From positions 1 through 64,000 of the forward strand of contig WEDG01004211.1 in assembly GCA_017591395.1 (NCBI GenBank): a stretch of DNA of 64,000 nt, in the 5' to 3' direction. Positions 11,156 to 23,736 of the stretch are shown one piece after another; position 1 is the first letter of the stretch, and every line of letters begins with the position of its first letter. The position numbers and the translations under genes were made by a program. The stretch comes from Schistocephalus solidus. Its lineage: Eukaryota > Platyhelminthes > Cestoda > Diphyllobothriidea > Diphyllobothriidae. Below the pieces are notes generated by a model. It was not told where the DNA came from. It saw only the letters and a program-made list of their open reading frames with translations, and ran no database searches.

Positions 11156-13639
11156 CTATCTCTGGTGCGAATTTGATGCAGGTGTGGTTTTCAGAAATTT
11201 ACTTTGCTATGTGAAGAGGAATCCGAAAATTTCTCAATTTTCCTTTGTCAGCTAAAATTTCCAACGGATTTCTGTTAACAGTGGTTGATGCTCACGTTGG
11301 CTGAAATGTTCAAGTTTGTCACATTACTTCTCTCATCCTTGGGGCCCTCACGTCGGTTAGTCTATAATTTTCGTATGATCATTGGTTGTTTCTTTATGCC
11401 TATTAGGACTGTCGTAGGGGCCAATTTGAGGAAAATACCATAAAATAGAATGACAATCCTATTTACCATGCCTTGCTTTATTATATCTTTACTATACGAA
11501 TTGCGGATACCCATCAGTCTATTATATACAAACCTGTTCAAATCATCCAGAGAACACATAAACACCTAAGAGAATTGAGGTTCGCCACCTTGGACCGGAG
11601 AACGCCTCGTTCACTCTTCTCACGCTATCACCGCTCTCAACAACGCAGCCAACCAGGATCATACCCAGACCAGCCAGTCCTCACCAAAGGACACCCATTT
11701 GTTCTTATCCCTCTAGAAATTCCAAGGCGTATCCCCTCCCACTAAATAATTCCGTTATCTTTTTTAGACACTGTGTTTTTCTTACTGGGGACAGACACTT
11801 GGTTTTCAGTGCATGCTTATTTCGGGTTTACCACAATGTTATCGCATTTTAACATGTTTGCTCTTGAAAAGGTAGGTTTGCGAGTAGTGGGCTGCCAGAA
11901 CGCGTGATAACATCCGAAATAGCTGAGCTTCCTGGGTTCAGAAGCCGACCACAACGCTCATTTCATTAGATTACCGTGTTCTACGTCGACACTCACAACT
12001 CTAACGGGTTGCAGGGCCAGATTATTTTAAAAATCTGGCACAACCACCTCTTATCATTTACTTAAAGTTTTTGAGAATTCTCTGGAATCTTGGATTCAGC
12101 TTTATTTCGAATGCTGGACAGAGCTGGTTCTTCACGGCACAAAATTGTGAAATCCGAATTTGCAAGCATCAGAGGAGTCCTCTTTACTAAACATTCACAT
12201 ATTTTAACCAGAGATCCCATCCTTGTGGCAATGTCAACCGTGGTCTTCTACATACTAGAAGGCTACTTAGTTTGTTTGAGTTGCAGGCAGTTATTGTCCA
12301 GTAGAAACATTTCATAAGTGGCTATCTGCGTCTGTGCAACAAATAAGTTAGAAGCACTAGGTACATCTAGCCCGTTACAGCGACATGACCCAAAGAGAGT
12401 CAAAATGTTTCTTCCTCCGGTCATCATCGTTTTACGTCACGCAGTATGAAGCATAGTAAAGACCTCGCAAGAAGATGATGAGAGCCACTCTCACTGTCAG
12501 TTTTAGTACCACATACCCACTGGGATTTTGACATCTACATGCTAGAGCACGCCTGACAAGTACGTGGTCGCCTTGTTTTACATGTTACCATCATTGAATA
12601 ACTTGGATACTGAAACAATATGCATAAAGACCTAGCAGCTCAGAGTGCTGCATTCAGCAGGCCTTCAATTAGTCATGCAATACTTTCCAATTTTGTGGTG
12701 AGTAAGTACTCACCCTGTAAATGCACCACGCCTCTCCTCCTAACATCCCAGTTGCCTTCAGTGACAAGCAGTGCAGTCTGATTGTATTTTAAAGAACATA
12801 ATTGACCCAACTTAAACATATTTGACTTATGGCTGTTGGCAGCAATGGAAGACTGCCGTCATGCCTGTGTCGACTGTATTCTTTAAACTGAAACCTTCGG
12901 GTGAATATGCTTCATGGTCTTAAGAATCCGCTAGGATAATGTAGAGTCTACCTAAGTCTTCCTTGTTATCTATCCTCTTAGTTGAATTATCAGGTTTTCA
13001 CGCTGCGGTCATTTTTCGGAGATCTCCAATCATGGTTTTGGAAAACCCATACTATTTTTCTACACAAACAACTTTTGTGTATTATGATCGTTGTTGACAC
13101 AACCCCGCTGAAGATCAACACTTCGTGTTTAAATCTTCCTCGTCTACGTAATTTTTGAAGACTTTTAGCATGCTGAATTTTCAGACTAATATAAAACGCC
13201 AGTCATCTGGAAGTATTAGTCGTTCTGTCGTATGCCCCTATGCAACCTGTACTAGTTAGTATTCGCATTGATGTTACTTTGCATTTCCAGATGCATGCAA
13301 TCTCTGTGGTTGTTTATGATTTTAAAACGCACTATACGGTTTTTTAGGCCCATCCTATGAACGCAGCTCTTCTTCAGGGGAATACACAATTATCTGCTAA
13401 CCACATAGACTGGCCGTGAACCGTACTTCCTATTTGAACGAATGACCATACTTCAGTTCACCTGATAGGGAGTCAAAGTACCTCTGTGCTTCAAATAAGG
13501 GCTTTCCCCAACGAATGCTTATGAAGGAGTGTTATTTAAATGAAAAAAAACATTTTTATTTTATTTGAAGAGTAAAGCAGAGTCCTTTATAACACTAATT
13601 TTACACACTTTTTTCGTCTACTTACATTCAAACACGATG
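11156..13639. other. No recognised gene
   Basis: AT-rich sequence with scattered short open frames (67-90 codons), none with family resemblance. A 7-bp inverted repeat (GCCAGAT / ATCTGGC) sits at about 12018-12041. Nothing else is supported. Confidence 0.4.
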
Positions 13640-14250
13640 CAATGCTTTAGAATGTGTTTAGTTCACGATACAAAATTAACGAAAAGGATTTGTTCTATTG
13701 AATGCGCCACAGTAAGACGAGATTGAAGATGAAAAAAAGTGTTTTACAAAGCTTGCTGGAAGTAATCATGTTTTCTTTTTTCGAAGATTACACCAGCCAT
13801 TTTGCTGTTAAACATGTGAGTGGTGTTGGTAATCCCAATTTCATTTGGTAGTCAGTTCTAGGATCGGACAATTTGTTGTCTGAACGAAAACGCCATACGG
13901 TCTACTCACGTGCGTTCACTTTTTACATCGTACGAATGCTCACGTAGTTGGTTTGCATGGTATGAATTAAAAGAAATCCTGTGATCTCAGTGAGCAACGA
14001 TCGCCACCGAAAATCCTGAATGTTAAGAGCCGGTTGCATCTTAGTTGCCTATAAACTAGTTGGGAATAAGTCAAGCATATTACACCTATCGTTCTACGAT
14101 AAGCGCTTTAGACAATCGATCATCTTCGTTGCCCTACTTTGTGCCTGTTCAAGTAGGTCAATATCCTACCAAAACGTGGCCCTGCCTATTGGTATGGTCA
14201 CGCGAGCAAGACACAGTCATGGTCATGCCTACTTTTAAGAAATTTTCTGG
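13640..14250 (-). mobile_element. CR1-like LINE relic: C-terminal end of RT protein
   Basis: Read on the minus strand across stops, about 14110-14160 gives LLEQAQSRATKMID, followed by MLDLFPTSL, the block that in intact relatives reads LLE-VQRRATK and LNLFPLSYR. Further on (about 13790-13880) comes FSFRQQIVRS-N-LPNEI, matching the FFS-RV-WN-LP block of families B and C. No uninterrupted frame exceeds about 30 codons. Old relic. Confidence 0.6.
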
Positions 14251-16307
14251 CAGCGTTTTAATTATTGAAGTGACAACTCTTCAGAAAACACTACTTGCAT
14301 CAAAATAAATGATAATTTGTCTAGAAACTCCCAAGAAGCCTCATATATTGGTAATACTAATGTCTCTATATCAAGTGATTTGGCCGCCTAAACTTAGTAG
14401 ATAATTAAACATATTAAACTTCTTCTTTCTCTGCAGTTAGTTTTCCAGTTTTCTCACCCAGCGAACACTTGTAACGCAATGGCATGTCACACTGACTTTA
14501 TTTCAATGGTTTTATATCTCTATGGTTCAGTTAAGGCATTAAAAATTTATTTTATGTGTATTCAAATAGCAACAGGTCTATTAACCAATTGTCAATTCTG
14601 ATTTCGCAAAAGATTTTGAAAGTGCAGTAAAACCGTTTATGTATCGTTTGTTTACTGACTATGGGTAGTAAGTATGAAAAGTAAATATATTACGGCTTGC
14701 ATCGGAGCACTGTTTCTAAGCACATTTTTTTGTGAGAGGAAGGCATACTATGCTGCGTTTGAAGTACCTGTCATTCCCTCAACGTCATCGGTGGTCGATC
14801 ACTCACCAGAATTGGAAATACACGAAACAAGCCCGGAAGTTTGTATGGTTGGGAATCTTTTGAGTATTATTTGCTAGAGGATATAAAACCCCACAATTTG
14901 GTCACAGAGTGGACATGGTGAGAGGCAAGTGCTTGCCTGCGGTGTTGCGGGAATTATGTTCGAAGTCGAAATTGCTACTGTCCATATTGAAGGATTTTTT
15001 GTTTGTTGCGGCCAGAGCTACGAAAGGACTCTATTGCAATCACCTACAACTTACAATTGCAAGAACTTTGCAGCGGTAGCTACGTCTATTTGAATCTATA
15101 ACACGGTTAGCTCGATGAACTGACAAGTCACCCTTCAAGGGGCGCTTTTCTGAAAGACGTCTGCTTGAGAAATCAATATTCAAAGTGTTGTTTGACAACA
15201 ATGAGGAAACGGCATGACCTTTAAAACAGTCCACGTTATCCACCCCTATTTTCAAAAAGGTGTATGTTCTGTCCACTCATTCGCCCGAGTACTTTGTACT
15301 TACTGAACATAAAACGTGTGTACTGATGTCTGTGTCAGCTATCAGCATGCAATATCACCCTTTTTTTACTGCGAGGACATTTCTACAGCGTTTTTTCACA
15401 CTTAAGTCATGTATATTTTTAAAGACTAAGTTCTATAATAAATTTCGTTAACTGGTACACTCTATGAGATATCACTTGACATACGTCCACTTTTCAATAG
15501 GGGGCATATTTCTTCCTTATTACTCAACAACATACAAACAATTATTTATTATCTTTTTTTGCAAGTTATTTCTTCAAACTCTGAATAATGTATTATACGA
15601 CTTAGGAGGCAAAATTTGCCACAAATGTATTTCGTTTTGACATTTGTTTACGACAAACTGCGGTGGTTTTGGCTGCCGCCCGGTTTTACAACGTCGGCAA
15701 CGCGATGAGGCCCAAGAAACACAAGCAGTGGTCAATTTTGCTGGAGCACAGCCAGCAGCCACGAAAGGGCGCCAAAATATATGCATTAAGGGTGCTCAAA
15801 AGTGACCTGACACTGCGCACAGCTTGACAAGCGGAGATAACTGAAAATCCTTCTAGCTCCGAGCCACGTGGATTGTGCAGGGACATGAAGACAAGTGAGT
15901 TTGAATTATCACTCACATGCATTCAGTTTCCGGCGGGCCTCACTGATGACCCCGTATTCCCAGAATTGTCCTTGCCCAGAATAACGGGTAAGTGAACTTA
16001 TAACATTACTGCCCATTAGAATAGGTATTAAGTGCTATGCATTATTAACTAATTATATTTTACTCATTTAACGTATATCTTACCTGCGAAAACCGCAAAT
16101 GGCCAGTAGACCTTACCACTCCTCTTGAATTTGGAAGTTGTGTTAATTCCCCTGACTAACCCCTGCGTGTTTATAAATTAATTTCTACATTATTTAAATT
16201 GCAAATACACAATAATCAGAACTTTTTAAACTTGCTTTATAATTCCTTTTTCATGCGATGCAGTACGTTATACTTTGGGTATTCACATATGTACCTACGT
16301 AGAATGA
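14251..16307. other. No recognised gene
   Basis: No reading frame longer than about 80 codons, and none of those present has recognisable motifs. No repeat structure noticed. Confidence 0.4.
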
Positions 16308-19116
16308 TTATTTTTATTTTATTTATTTATTGCCAGTTTACAGGCAAGGTCAAAAAATCTATACAGTCGAGGCTCAAGCTGACAGTGAAAAAAAACTCCT
16401 GATCGTTGTTTCAGGTGTTTCCAGGAGAAAAAACTGCAGTTTATTGAGAAATTAAATTTCCGGACAGGGACGCGTTAACACAGGTGCTCGGTGAGAAACT
16501 TCTCCATTCAGTGTTATGGCTCCGGTATTCTGCACCAGCAGGTATGCCGGCGAGCGGCTGTTCGCTGTCGACTGAGAAATAAGCCAATTGAGGTCTGCAG
16601 AGCCAGCAATATTGCCCTCAGCATGAAGTCCGGCACAGGATTCAGAGTCCGTGAACGCCATCAGAACCGAAGAGAGCTTCCACAGATTCAGCACCCAAAA
16701 GTTTTTGAAGGTGTCCTGAATGTAGAAAACTAGGGACAGTTCGCGTAAACAAGGGATAGCTTTGCTGAATTTTGATACTTCTAGGTAGCTTATTCCAGAT
16801 TGCTATAGCGTTTACCGAAAAAAACTGTCGGTATCTAACTGTGCGTGCCAAAGGAAGAAATAGAAATACATCTCGATGACTGGTGCGCCGAGAGTGGTCG
16901 AGGTGCCTCAGAAGTGTAAGGTGGTTAAATGTACGACTGTTTAGTAGTTTAAACAGTAAAAATAGTCCCTTCTGTAATCTGTGAAGCCACAGTGGGTCAA
17001 GATTTGTAAGCTCACAGCGTTGGTGGTAGGACAGGTTTCGGTGTTCTGAATCGAAACTCTTTTTGTAAATAAGTGCTGGTCTGATTCTTTCTTCTTTCGT
17101 TCACTAGCGTGCAGAAGGCTAAATAGAAACAAGCAGTATTCCAGACTAGGCCTGACATACATTTTATAGAGGCTGATTCTAATGTTGATGGTTTTAAAGT
17201 TTCTGAGAATAAACCCAGTTGTTTTGCGTGCTTTCGAGACAATCAGGGCGCAGTGCTCTGACAGATTAAGACAACTAGAATATGATATGCCCAGCTCCTT
17301 AAGAACTCCGGGCACATTTACGTCGTGACCGTCTATGCTTAGGTGGGGCTGATTGTTGTCGCCAATAACCATAACGGAGCACTTTTGCCAAGAAAGTGAA
17401 AAGCACCATATGCGAAACCACTGAGCAGAGGCCTGAAGATCATTTTTTAAGAGCTCAAGCACGATGTTGCTATCGACCGGTTTATATGGATAGGCAACGT
17501 TTAAATCGTCAGCGTACAAAAAGGGCCTACCATACTGAAAACAATCAGGAACATCGTTGAAAGAGAGGCAAAATAGAAGCGCGCCGAGCACGCTACCCTG
17601 AATAACTTCGCTCCTCACATGCGTGGGGTTGGAGATAACATCAGACATTATAACCCGTTGTGCACGAGCATACAAAAAGGAAGAAATTGAGTTCAGATGC
17701 TTGTTACCTATTCCGAGAGAGGCAAGTTTCAGCAGTAGGATATCGTGGTTAGCACGATCAAAAGCCTTAGTTAAATCGAAGTAAACGGTATAAATAGCAA
17801 AGCAACTCTCTCTAGCTTTTAGCCCTTGGTCAAAGAAAGAGAGCTGGCAGGTTTCAGAAGACCTTTTTTCGAGAAACCCATGCTGATCCGCATTATATAG
17901 GTTATTCTCTGTAAGGTGACGCATCATATTGTTTTTGGTCAAGGTCTCGAAAATCTTCGAGACTGCTGGCATTTTTTTTATTGGTCTTACATAATCAAAT
18001 GACGTAGGTAAGCCGTGTTTGGGTATATGCAGTACGTGCGATTCCTTCCATAAAATATGGAAGGTTTCTCTTTCAAGAGCAAGATTAAATATCTTATACA
18101 GAACGGACGGAAATATATCGTTAGCATCCGCCTTTAGAACGCTGACCGGGACGCCATCTGGTCCTGGACTGTATGATTGACGAAAACGCCGAATGGCTAC
18201 GGTCACGTCCCAGAGGGTAAAGGTTATGGTTTCGAGAACTTAACAGGTCCAACCCGGATGTTTGGAAAAAGATCGACAGGATTTTCACAAAACGTTCTAG
18301 ACAAGAAAGCATTGAAGCTGTAAGCTGTCAACTTAGCGTCAGCTATAGGGTTTCGTAAGGCGTCTCGAAGTACGGGGTGCTGCTTTTTTCTCTGCGCTTT
18401 TACTGTGCGCGAAAATAGATTCGCAACATTTAACGAAGGGTTTTAGGCTACGTTAACCTCATCAGCTAGTCGTTTTTCGTCAGACAGACTCTTAGCCCCT
18501 TCAAAGATATGTTGGATCAAGGGCAGGATTGAAGATGCGTTTTGTAGAGGAAAATGACGTGAGAGTCTACGCAGTTTAAGGCAGAATGATAAAGGGAAGT
18601 AGACTTCATACTTGACATTAATTATTTTCTTACGGGGAACAAAACGAGAAATGAGTGGACCTAGAACTTGGTAAAAAAATATCAGTACGAACATTCACAT
18701 CCGAACATACAAAGAAGTTAGTCCAATCATGGGAATTTAGGTGTGTTAGCAATTCCCTCATATTTGCTGATCTAAAATCACGGAAAAAGCTATATTTTTT
18801 GGAAGACGATTCAGTAGCCTCTTGTTCTAGTGTAGAAAGAACTAAAGCATGATCAGAACTCCCAAGTGGATGTAAATGTAACCCTGACAATGGCTGGCAA
18901 CCTCTACAGAAAATAAGATCAAGTATGTTTGATCCTCGGGTGGAAAAATTAACTACCTGGTCCCGCATGCCTATATATATGGCCTCAAGTATGTCTTCGA
19001 ACTTTGCAGGACCGGAGGGTTTATGTTTGCTGGTCAGTCCGAAGTTGGCGCAAGCGAAGTTAAAGCGGTCTATGTTTCATTTAGTACTAATATCTGTGGC
19101 GGATTTTAGAGCACGG
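16308..19116 (-). mobile_element. CR1/Jockey-like LINE, family A copy 2 (RT nearly complete)
   Basis: Order on the minus strand: the endonuclease second half (from about 19116; NFACANFG at the GDFN site, FEDILEAIYIG, NILDLIFCRGC, LGSSDHALVLST); a linker (18207-18640); an RT frame of 421 codons (16941-18206) with YSPGPDGVPVSVL, YFDLTKAFDRANHD (domain A), IQGSVLGALLFCLSFND (domain B), FLYADDLNVAY (catalytic YADD intact) and YKMYVRPSLEY; a frameshift near 17040; then the C-terminal FFSVNAIAIWNKLPRS (16642-16851). The 3' UTR and TTTA-type tail end at about 16308. The 5' end is lost where the RTE-bearing inverted repeat begins at 19117. Closely related to the copy at 1-1063. Confidence 0.87.
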
Positions 19117-20391
19117 TCATGTCCAAAGAGCTGGGCATGGAGAGTCGTCGTGGATAAACGCATTGGTCACTGCAAATGATCCTGAAACTGCTTTGTGTTC
19201 TGTGACGCACCCCATCACCCTGTTGTGGAGCTGATGCAGCATGTGCGTTAAGTGCTCAAGACAGTCAAATATCTGCATGATTTTCCAAAGTCCACGCAAT
19301 TAACCTGGTCGAAGTCATTCATCAGATCCACAAAGGTAGTTTATAAGTTTGTTTGCATCTCCTGGCAATTCTATTTCAGTTGGCAAGTGTGCGATGATCA
19401 TGAAAATTGCTCCACGTTGTCATCGGAAGCTATATTGGGTTTCCAGGAGTTGCTTATGATCTGGGTGAGCGTTATGACGATAGATGATAATGCGATCGAA
19501 TGGGATGTCTCCGTGGATGATGCAGATTTGCCGGGGCCTCTGCTGCTGAAAGAAACAGACAATGGCCACGTCATTGAAATCCTAAAGAAATTTTCCTTGG
19601 CACCACTTTGCCTGGAATACTGTTGTAAGCTTGCTCAGCAGCTGGGGTCTGCCTTATTTACCAACATCGGCCGGGATATTCTCGCTGGATAGTTGTTGCA
19701 TAACCCCGACGATTTGTAGTATGGAATAGGGAGAGTCAGGTTATTGTTCGTTTCCACTTGGGGGAGCCCCTCGATTCTGGTGACGCAGATCTCAGATGAG
19801 CAGTTGAGGAGACATCTGAGATACTTTGTCCAAATCTTAGGAAGTTAGAATTTATATTTGTTTAACGCCGGGAAGGCACTGTCGAAAAAAAAACATCAGT
19901 ACCGAAATAAGATTATGACAATGTGTGCAGATAAAATATGCATACATATACTAATGTAGGCAGGACTTTTCCTGTTAGGGCAATAGTTAGCGATGCTTTG
20001 AAATTAATTCTGAACTTGAAAATGGGCAGTGAAAAAACGTCTACCCTGAAAATGGAGGCAGAGTTCAAAAGACCTCCATTTTCGAATAGAGGGTATAAAA
20101 AACTGCTTATGAAAATAAGGTAAGGGGAAGAGTAGGCTAATACCGCAGTTGCATTTTAGAATGAGATAATGAAACGTCGTTATGGTTCGTTCTTGATCAC
20201 TAAGGTGCATGAAAATAATCCCGCGAAAAAGGCGTTAGTATACTTGAGGCCTCAGCATCTTAGGATCCTGAATTGAATTCTGATGATGGTAAGTATCCAA
20301 CGAAACGGCAGCATTTTAGACTTTGTACGTTCGAATGTGTACATCCGAATGACTTCATCGTTTGAATGACTGGTGGTATAAGGAGACATCT
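18993..20391 (-). repeat. Right arm of the large inverted duplication, containing RTE RT
   Basis: Reverse-complement partner of 6378-7641 plus 10021-10127. Minus-strand reading from about 19862 down to 19117 follows RTE-type RT: the palm block LWKIMQIFDCLEHLTHML and then SGSFAVTN (19117-19299 frame), with the Q-ETNN-LTLP segment upstream. Here GCCCAGCTCTTTGGACATG is continuous at about 19117, i.e. the empty version of the site that LINE B occupies in the left arm. The two arms differ at many positions (roughly a quarter of aligned residues in one antisense frame), so the duplication is old. The innermost part (18993-19116) is LINE A endonuclease. Confidence 0.72.
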
Positions 20392-20497
20392 TGCTTCCTT
20401 AGGGACTTGAGGTCTGCTTATTTTCCACTATGTTCAACCTCGTTGGCTCATCACATTTCGCCTCGTCAACAAACCGATAAACCATTTTATTATACTA

Positions 20498-22140
20498 TTT
20501 TTTTTCAATTCAATTCAATTTATTGAGGGAAATAGGCATGGGCCTTTGAGTACCCTATTTGTAACGTAAAATTAAGTGCGGTATACAGAGAAACCGTGTG
20601 GGTTGCAAAGGTACAAAAGGCGGTCATAAAATTTGACAAGTGGTGCACGACTCTCGAGGGTTAAGATAAATGCCTCATCGCTCAGGCTCGTTGCGGAACA
20701 TAAAACTGTCAAGGTTCCTTTTAAAGCTTTCCAGCGATGGTGACATCACAACGTCTTCAGGGAGGGCATTCCATGGTTTAACCACTCTGACAGAGAAGGA
20801 GAACTTGCGCACATCCAGTCTCGCCTGCTGGACACGCAGTTTCAATGGGTGATCTCGGAGATGGGTCGTGGTGGCAAATTCAAAGAAGTCCGAGAATTCC
20901 AGGCAACAATCCAATCCCTTCACAATGCGAAATGTCTGCAGGGAGATCACCACGCATTTGCCTATAACTCAAAAGGGAACAGATTAAGATTCATTCGGCG
21001 GGTGGGATATGGCAAGGAGCTTTGACTTCTAACCATTTTGGTGGCTTTCCTCTGGACTCTTTCGAGGCAGTTCTGATCTTGAACTGTCCAGGGTTTCCAG
21101 GCGTGCATAGCATATTCCAAATTTGGCCTAATGAATGTTCCAAAGGTCTTAGCAAAAAGATCTTCATCGAAATCCAAAAAGGCTCGTCTGATGGCATGCA
21201 ACACTGAAATTGCCCTCTTCGCCACTTTCGAGCAGTGAGACGATGGTTTTAAGGTGGTGGTCATCAGCACACCAAGGTCCTTTTGGGTTTCCACGTCTTT
21301 TAAGGCTTCACCGTTGAGAAAGTAACTTCTACTTTCGGCAGATCCAGACGGGTTGCCTAAGCGAAGTATTGTACACTTATCGACGTTGAACCGCAAAAGC
21401 CAATGATTCGACCACTCCTCCAACCGAGTTAGGTTGATCTGCAGTTTATCTTCGTCAGCAGGGCTCTGGATTACATTCCAGATTTTAATGTCGTCGGCAA
21501 ACATTGCTGCTTCACAGTCGAGATTCCTGACACAATCGTTCACGTATATTAAAAACAGTATTGGCCCTAGTACTGAACCCTGAGGAACCCCACTCTCGAC
21601 CGCAGCAGAACTTGACCTCTCTTGGCCGATGCACACAACCTGGCGCCGACCCACGAGGAAGTTTTCGATCCACTTGAGGAGGTTACCTCTGATTCCAATT
21701 CTTTCTAGCTTGTAAAGCAGTCTCTCGTGCGGCACAGTATCGAAGGCCTTTTGAAAATAAATGAAGGCAATGTGAACCGCGTGTCTATCTTCAAGTGCTT
21801 GGGTCCACCTCTGGAGCGAATACAGCAAATTCGTTGTGCATGATCTTCCTTTTCTGAACCCGTGTTGACAGCTTGATAACAAATTATGTGTCTCTAGGAA
21901 TTTCACCAATTCGCTCTTGATGATCATTTCCATAATCTTGCCAAGGATGCATGTTAAGCTTATGGGCCTGTAGTTTGTCACTGACGCCCGGCTACCACTT
22001 TTGTACAAGGGAGTTATATGTGCCAGCTTCCAATCGAAAGGAAGTGTTCCGGAGTCAAAGGACTTTTGAAAGAGCACTGACAAAGGTGCGGAAAGTTCAT
22101 TGGCGTGTTCTTTAAGAAGCTTGGGTGGAAGCGCATCTGC
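20498..22140 (-). mobile_element. CR1-like LINE, family C (RT only, one frameshift)
   Basis: The long minus frame 20962-22203 encodes an RT: ADALPPKLLKEHANEL, LYKSGSRASVTNYRPISL, HIAFIYFQKAFDTVPHERLL (domain A), SGVPQGSVLGPILFLIYVND (domain B), MFADDIKIWN (catalytic FADD intact), KDLGVLMTTTLKPS, and EYAMHAWKPW. A frameshift near 20955 moves the C-terminus to the frame 20675-20953, with FSFSVRVVKPWNALPEDVV and SFKRNLDSF. The 3' UTR runs to a nested stem-loop (20518-20565) and an AATTG-repeat tail (about 20498-20520). No endonuclease is present. The first 27 or so codons of the open frame (22140-22203) are not RT but antisense of another LINE's 3' end. Related to family B. Confidence 0.88.
20518..20565 (-). 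other. Conserved LINE 3' stem-loop (family C)
   Basis: Sense strand: AAATAGGG, spacer, GGC-CCAT-GCC, spacer, CCCTCAATAAA, then AATTG repeats. AAATAGG can also pair with CCTATTT, and GGC with GCC inside it. Same layout as the other LINE 3' ends listed. Confidence 0.55.
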
Positions 22141-22200
22141 AAATTGGGAATTCAAAGTTAACTCCCGTACATATCCCCCAAATATACTGATGCTGTCTCG
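22141..22200 (+). mobile_element. 3' terminal fragment of a LINE (sense +), worn
   Basis: GGGAATTCAAAG, spacer, CCCCCAAATATACTGATG closely parallels 63255-63308. The stems are degraded in this copy. It abuts the 5' truncation point of LINE C. Confidence 0.5.
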
Positions 22201-23451
22201 CATGTGCGTTTGAAAGGGGTTCTAATTCGAATCCCAGTAATGATCCGGCTGGGATCAGAAACCAAATATAGCCTATCCTTGCAAGTTTATAATTTCGGTA
22301 GCTTTTTTTGTCGCGTATATCAAACATGGCAGGGTTAGTAGCCGAAATACTGTTATACCATTGTCTTCCACTGACTTTAAATAAAGACTGCGCGTGGATT
22401 TTCTGTCCCGCAAAATTTTAAAGTTGTTTGTAGTTTTTTTTTCGTCTAGCTTATGTATTTATACTCCCGGCTGAAGCAGGCTAAGGAATTTTAAACTTAT
22501 TTGAACGGTGTCTTCGCAAGTTAATTTTGGATACCAGTAGTTCAGAAATTTCTCTAGTTAACTAATGAAATTTGCACCTGATATTACATATGCTCCTAAT
22601 ACTTCGAGTTTACCTTAAGGGTGTACAAATTCCGTGAATAGATTGTTTAATTGACGTCCTTGTGACAAGTGTGGAAGCGTTTCTGCACTTGTCACAAGTT
22701 AAAGCCCCCAGACGTGCCTGGACGCTTTTACTTACGACAACTACCTGGTTCAAATAATCCATTTTGGTGCCTCTATCGGGTCTAATGGTATTTCAACCCC
22801 CCCAGTGGTATCTTTCGAGGGATCACTGCAATATTCTTATTCTACCTTTATTTTTGTTTTTTTTTAAATTTACCATGTTCTGTATTAATCTACTGATTTC
22901 ATATTGTGTGCGAAGGATAAAATCCTTCAAAGTACCGCCAAATATGATACTTTCACTTTTTGGATTTCCTCAGCCTCAATATTTGTATGATATCAGTAGT
23001 TCCCAAGTTTTCCCCTCCAAAAATCAACTCATTCTATATAGAGGGCAGGTCCTTCTAAGATGCAACTATTCGACTGTAGGCTGATGCTGTATAAATTTTG
23101 CGATTCTCTTTGCAGGATTTACTCCGACCTACTGTACCAGTAGAAGCCGTAGCTTAGTGCCAACAAGCGTTATTGTTATAATTTATGGGAAACCGTGCCT
23201 GCCTGCCTGCCCATTTGTCCGTCGTTCCTATTCTCGTTAGTATCGCATATTTTTGTATCTGACGCACCAGATTAGCCTGATATTTAACATTCTAAAACCG
23301 TTGTAAGACCCAAGAATGCGCGTTCCCTGGCAAATGTCTTCCCAGTTTTTGACCTCTCCCTTGTACGTTTCGTCTTTTCTTGTTTGTCACTTTGTGTCAC
23401 CTTTCACAAATGTGCCATGTTTTAAAAATTTGCAGTTTTAGGAGCCTCTGA
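22201..23451. other. No recognised gene upstream of TMEM62
   Basis: No coding exon recognised, although TMEM62's first exon or promoter may lie here. Contains the palindrome at 22659-22698 and a CCTG-rich run at about 23196-23212. Confidence 0.35.
22659..22698. repeat. Perfect 13-bp inverted repeat, 14-base loop
   Basis: CTTGTGACAAGTG at 22659-22671 pairs exactly with CACTTGTCACAAG at 22686-22698. Each arm also contains the near-palindrome CTTGT-ACAAG. Strong hairpin potential; function unknown. Confidence 0.6.
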
Positions 23452-23736
23452 GGAGGATCCTTGATTGACAGATCGGTCGGTTTCAACCGCGATTGGCAGT
23501 CGCTTTACAACGGTGCACTTTCCAACCTCCATATTGTTAACCTGCCGACGTATGCAAGGAGTTCACACTCTTTTGCTTCTGAGCCTTGTGCTACCCGTTT
23601 CCTTCATTACGTCCTAATCTTTGCGGATTACCGTCAGCACGCGGAAAGTCAGGCTTTAAAGCTTCGTAGGCGGCTCAGTCCCCCAGATTCTCCGCTTCCG
23701 GATGAGTCATTGGATCGCATTTTTTGGTTTATGCAG
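23452..23736 (+). CDS. TMEM62: TMEM62 first visible exon
   Basis: Open from the TGA at 23449-23451 to the donor CAG|GTAAGC. It ends in DRIFWFMQ, matching the residues just before the first metal-binding motif in TMEM62. There is no in-frame ATG near the beginning, so a spliced upstream exon is likely (an AG acceptor sits at 23470-23471). The true left boundary is unknown. Confidence 0.7.

Noticed and set aside
19252..19692. 146-codon plus-strand open frame with a relative at 7076-7423 (minus)
   Set aside because: Looks like a conserved protein, but both frames are antisense to the RTE RT segment of the inverted duplication; conservation reflects duplication, not coding.
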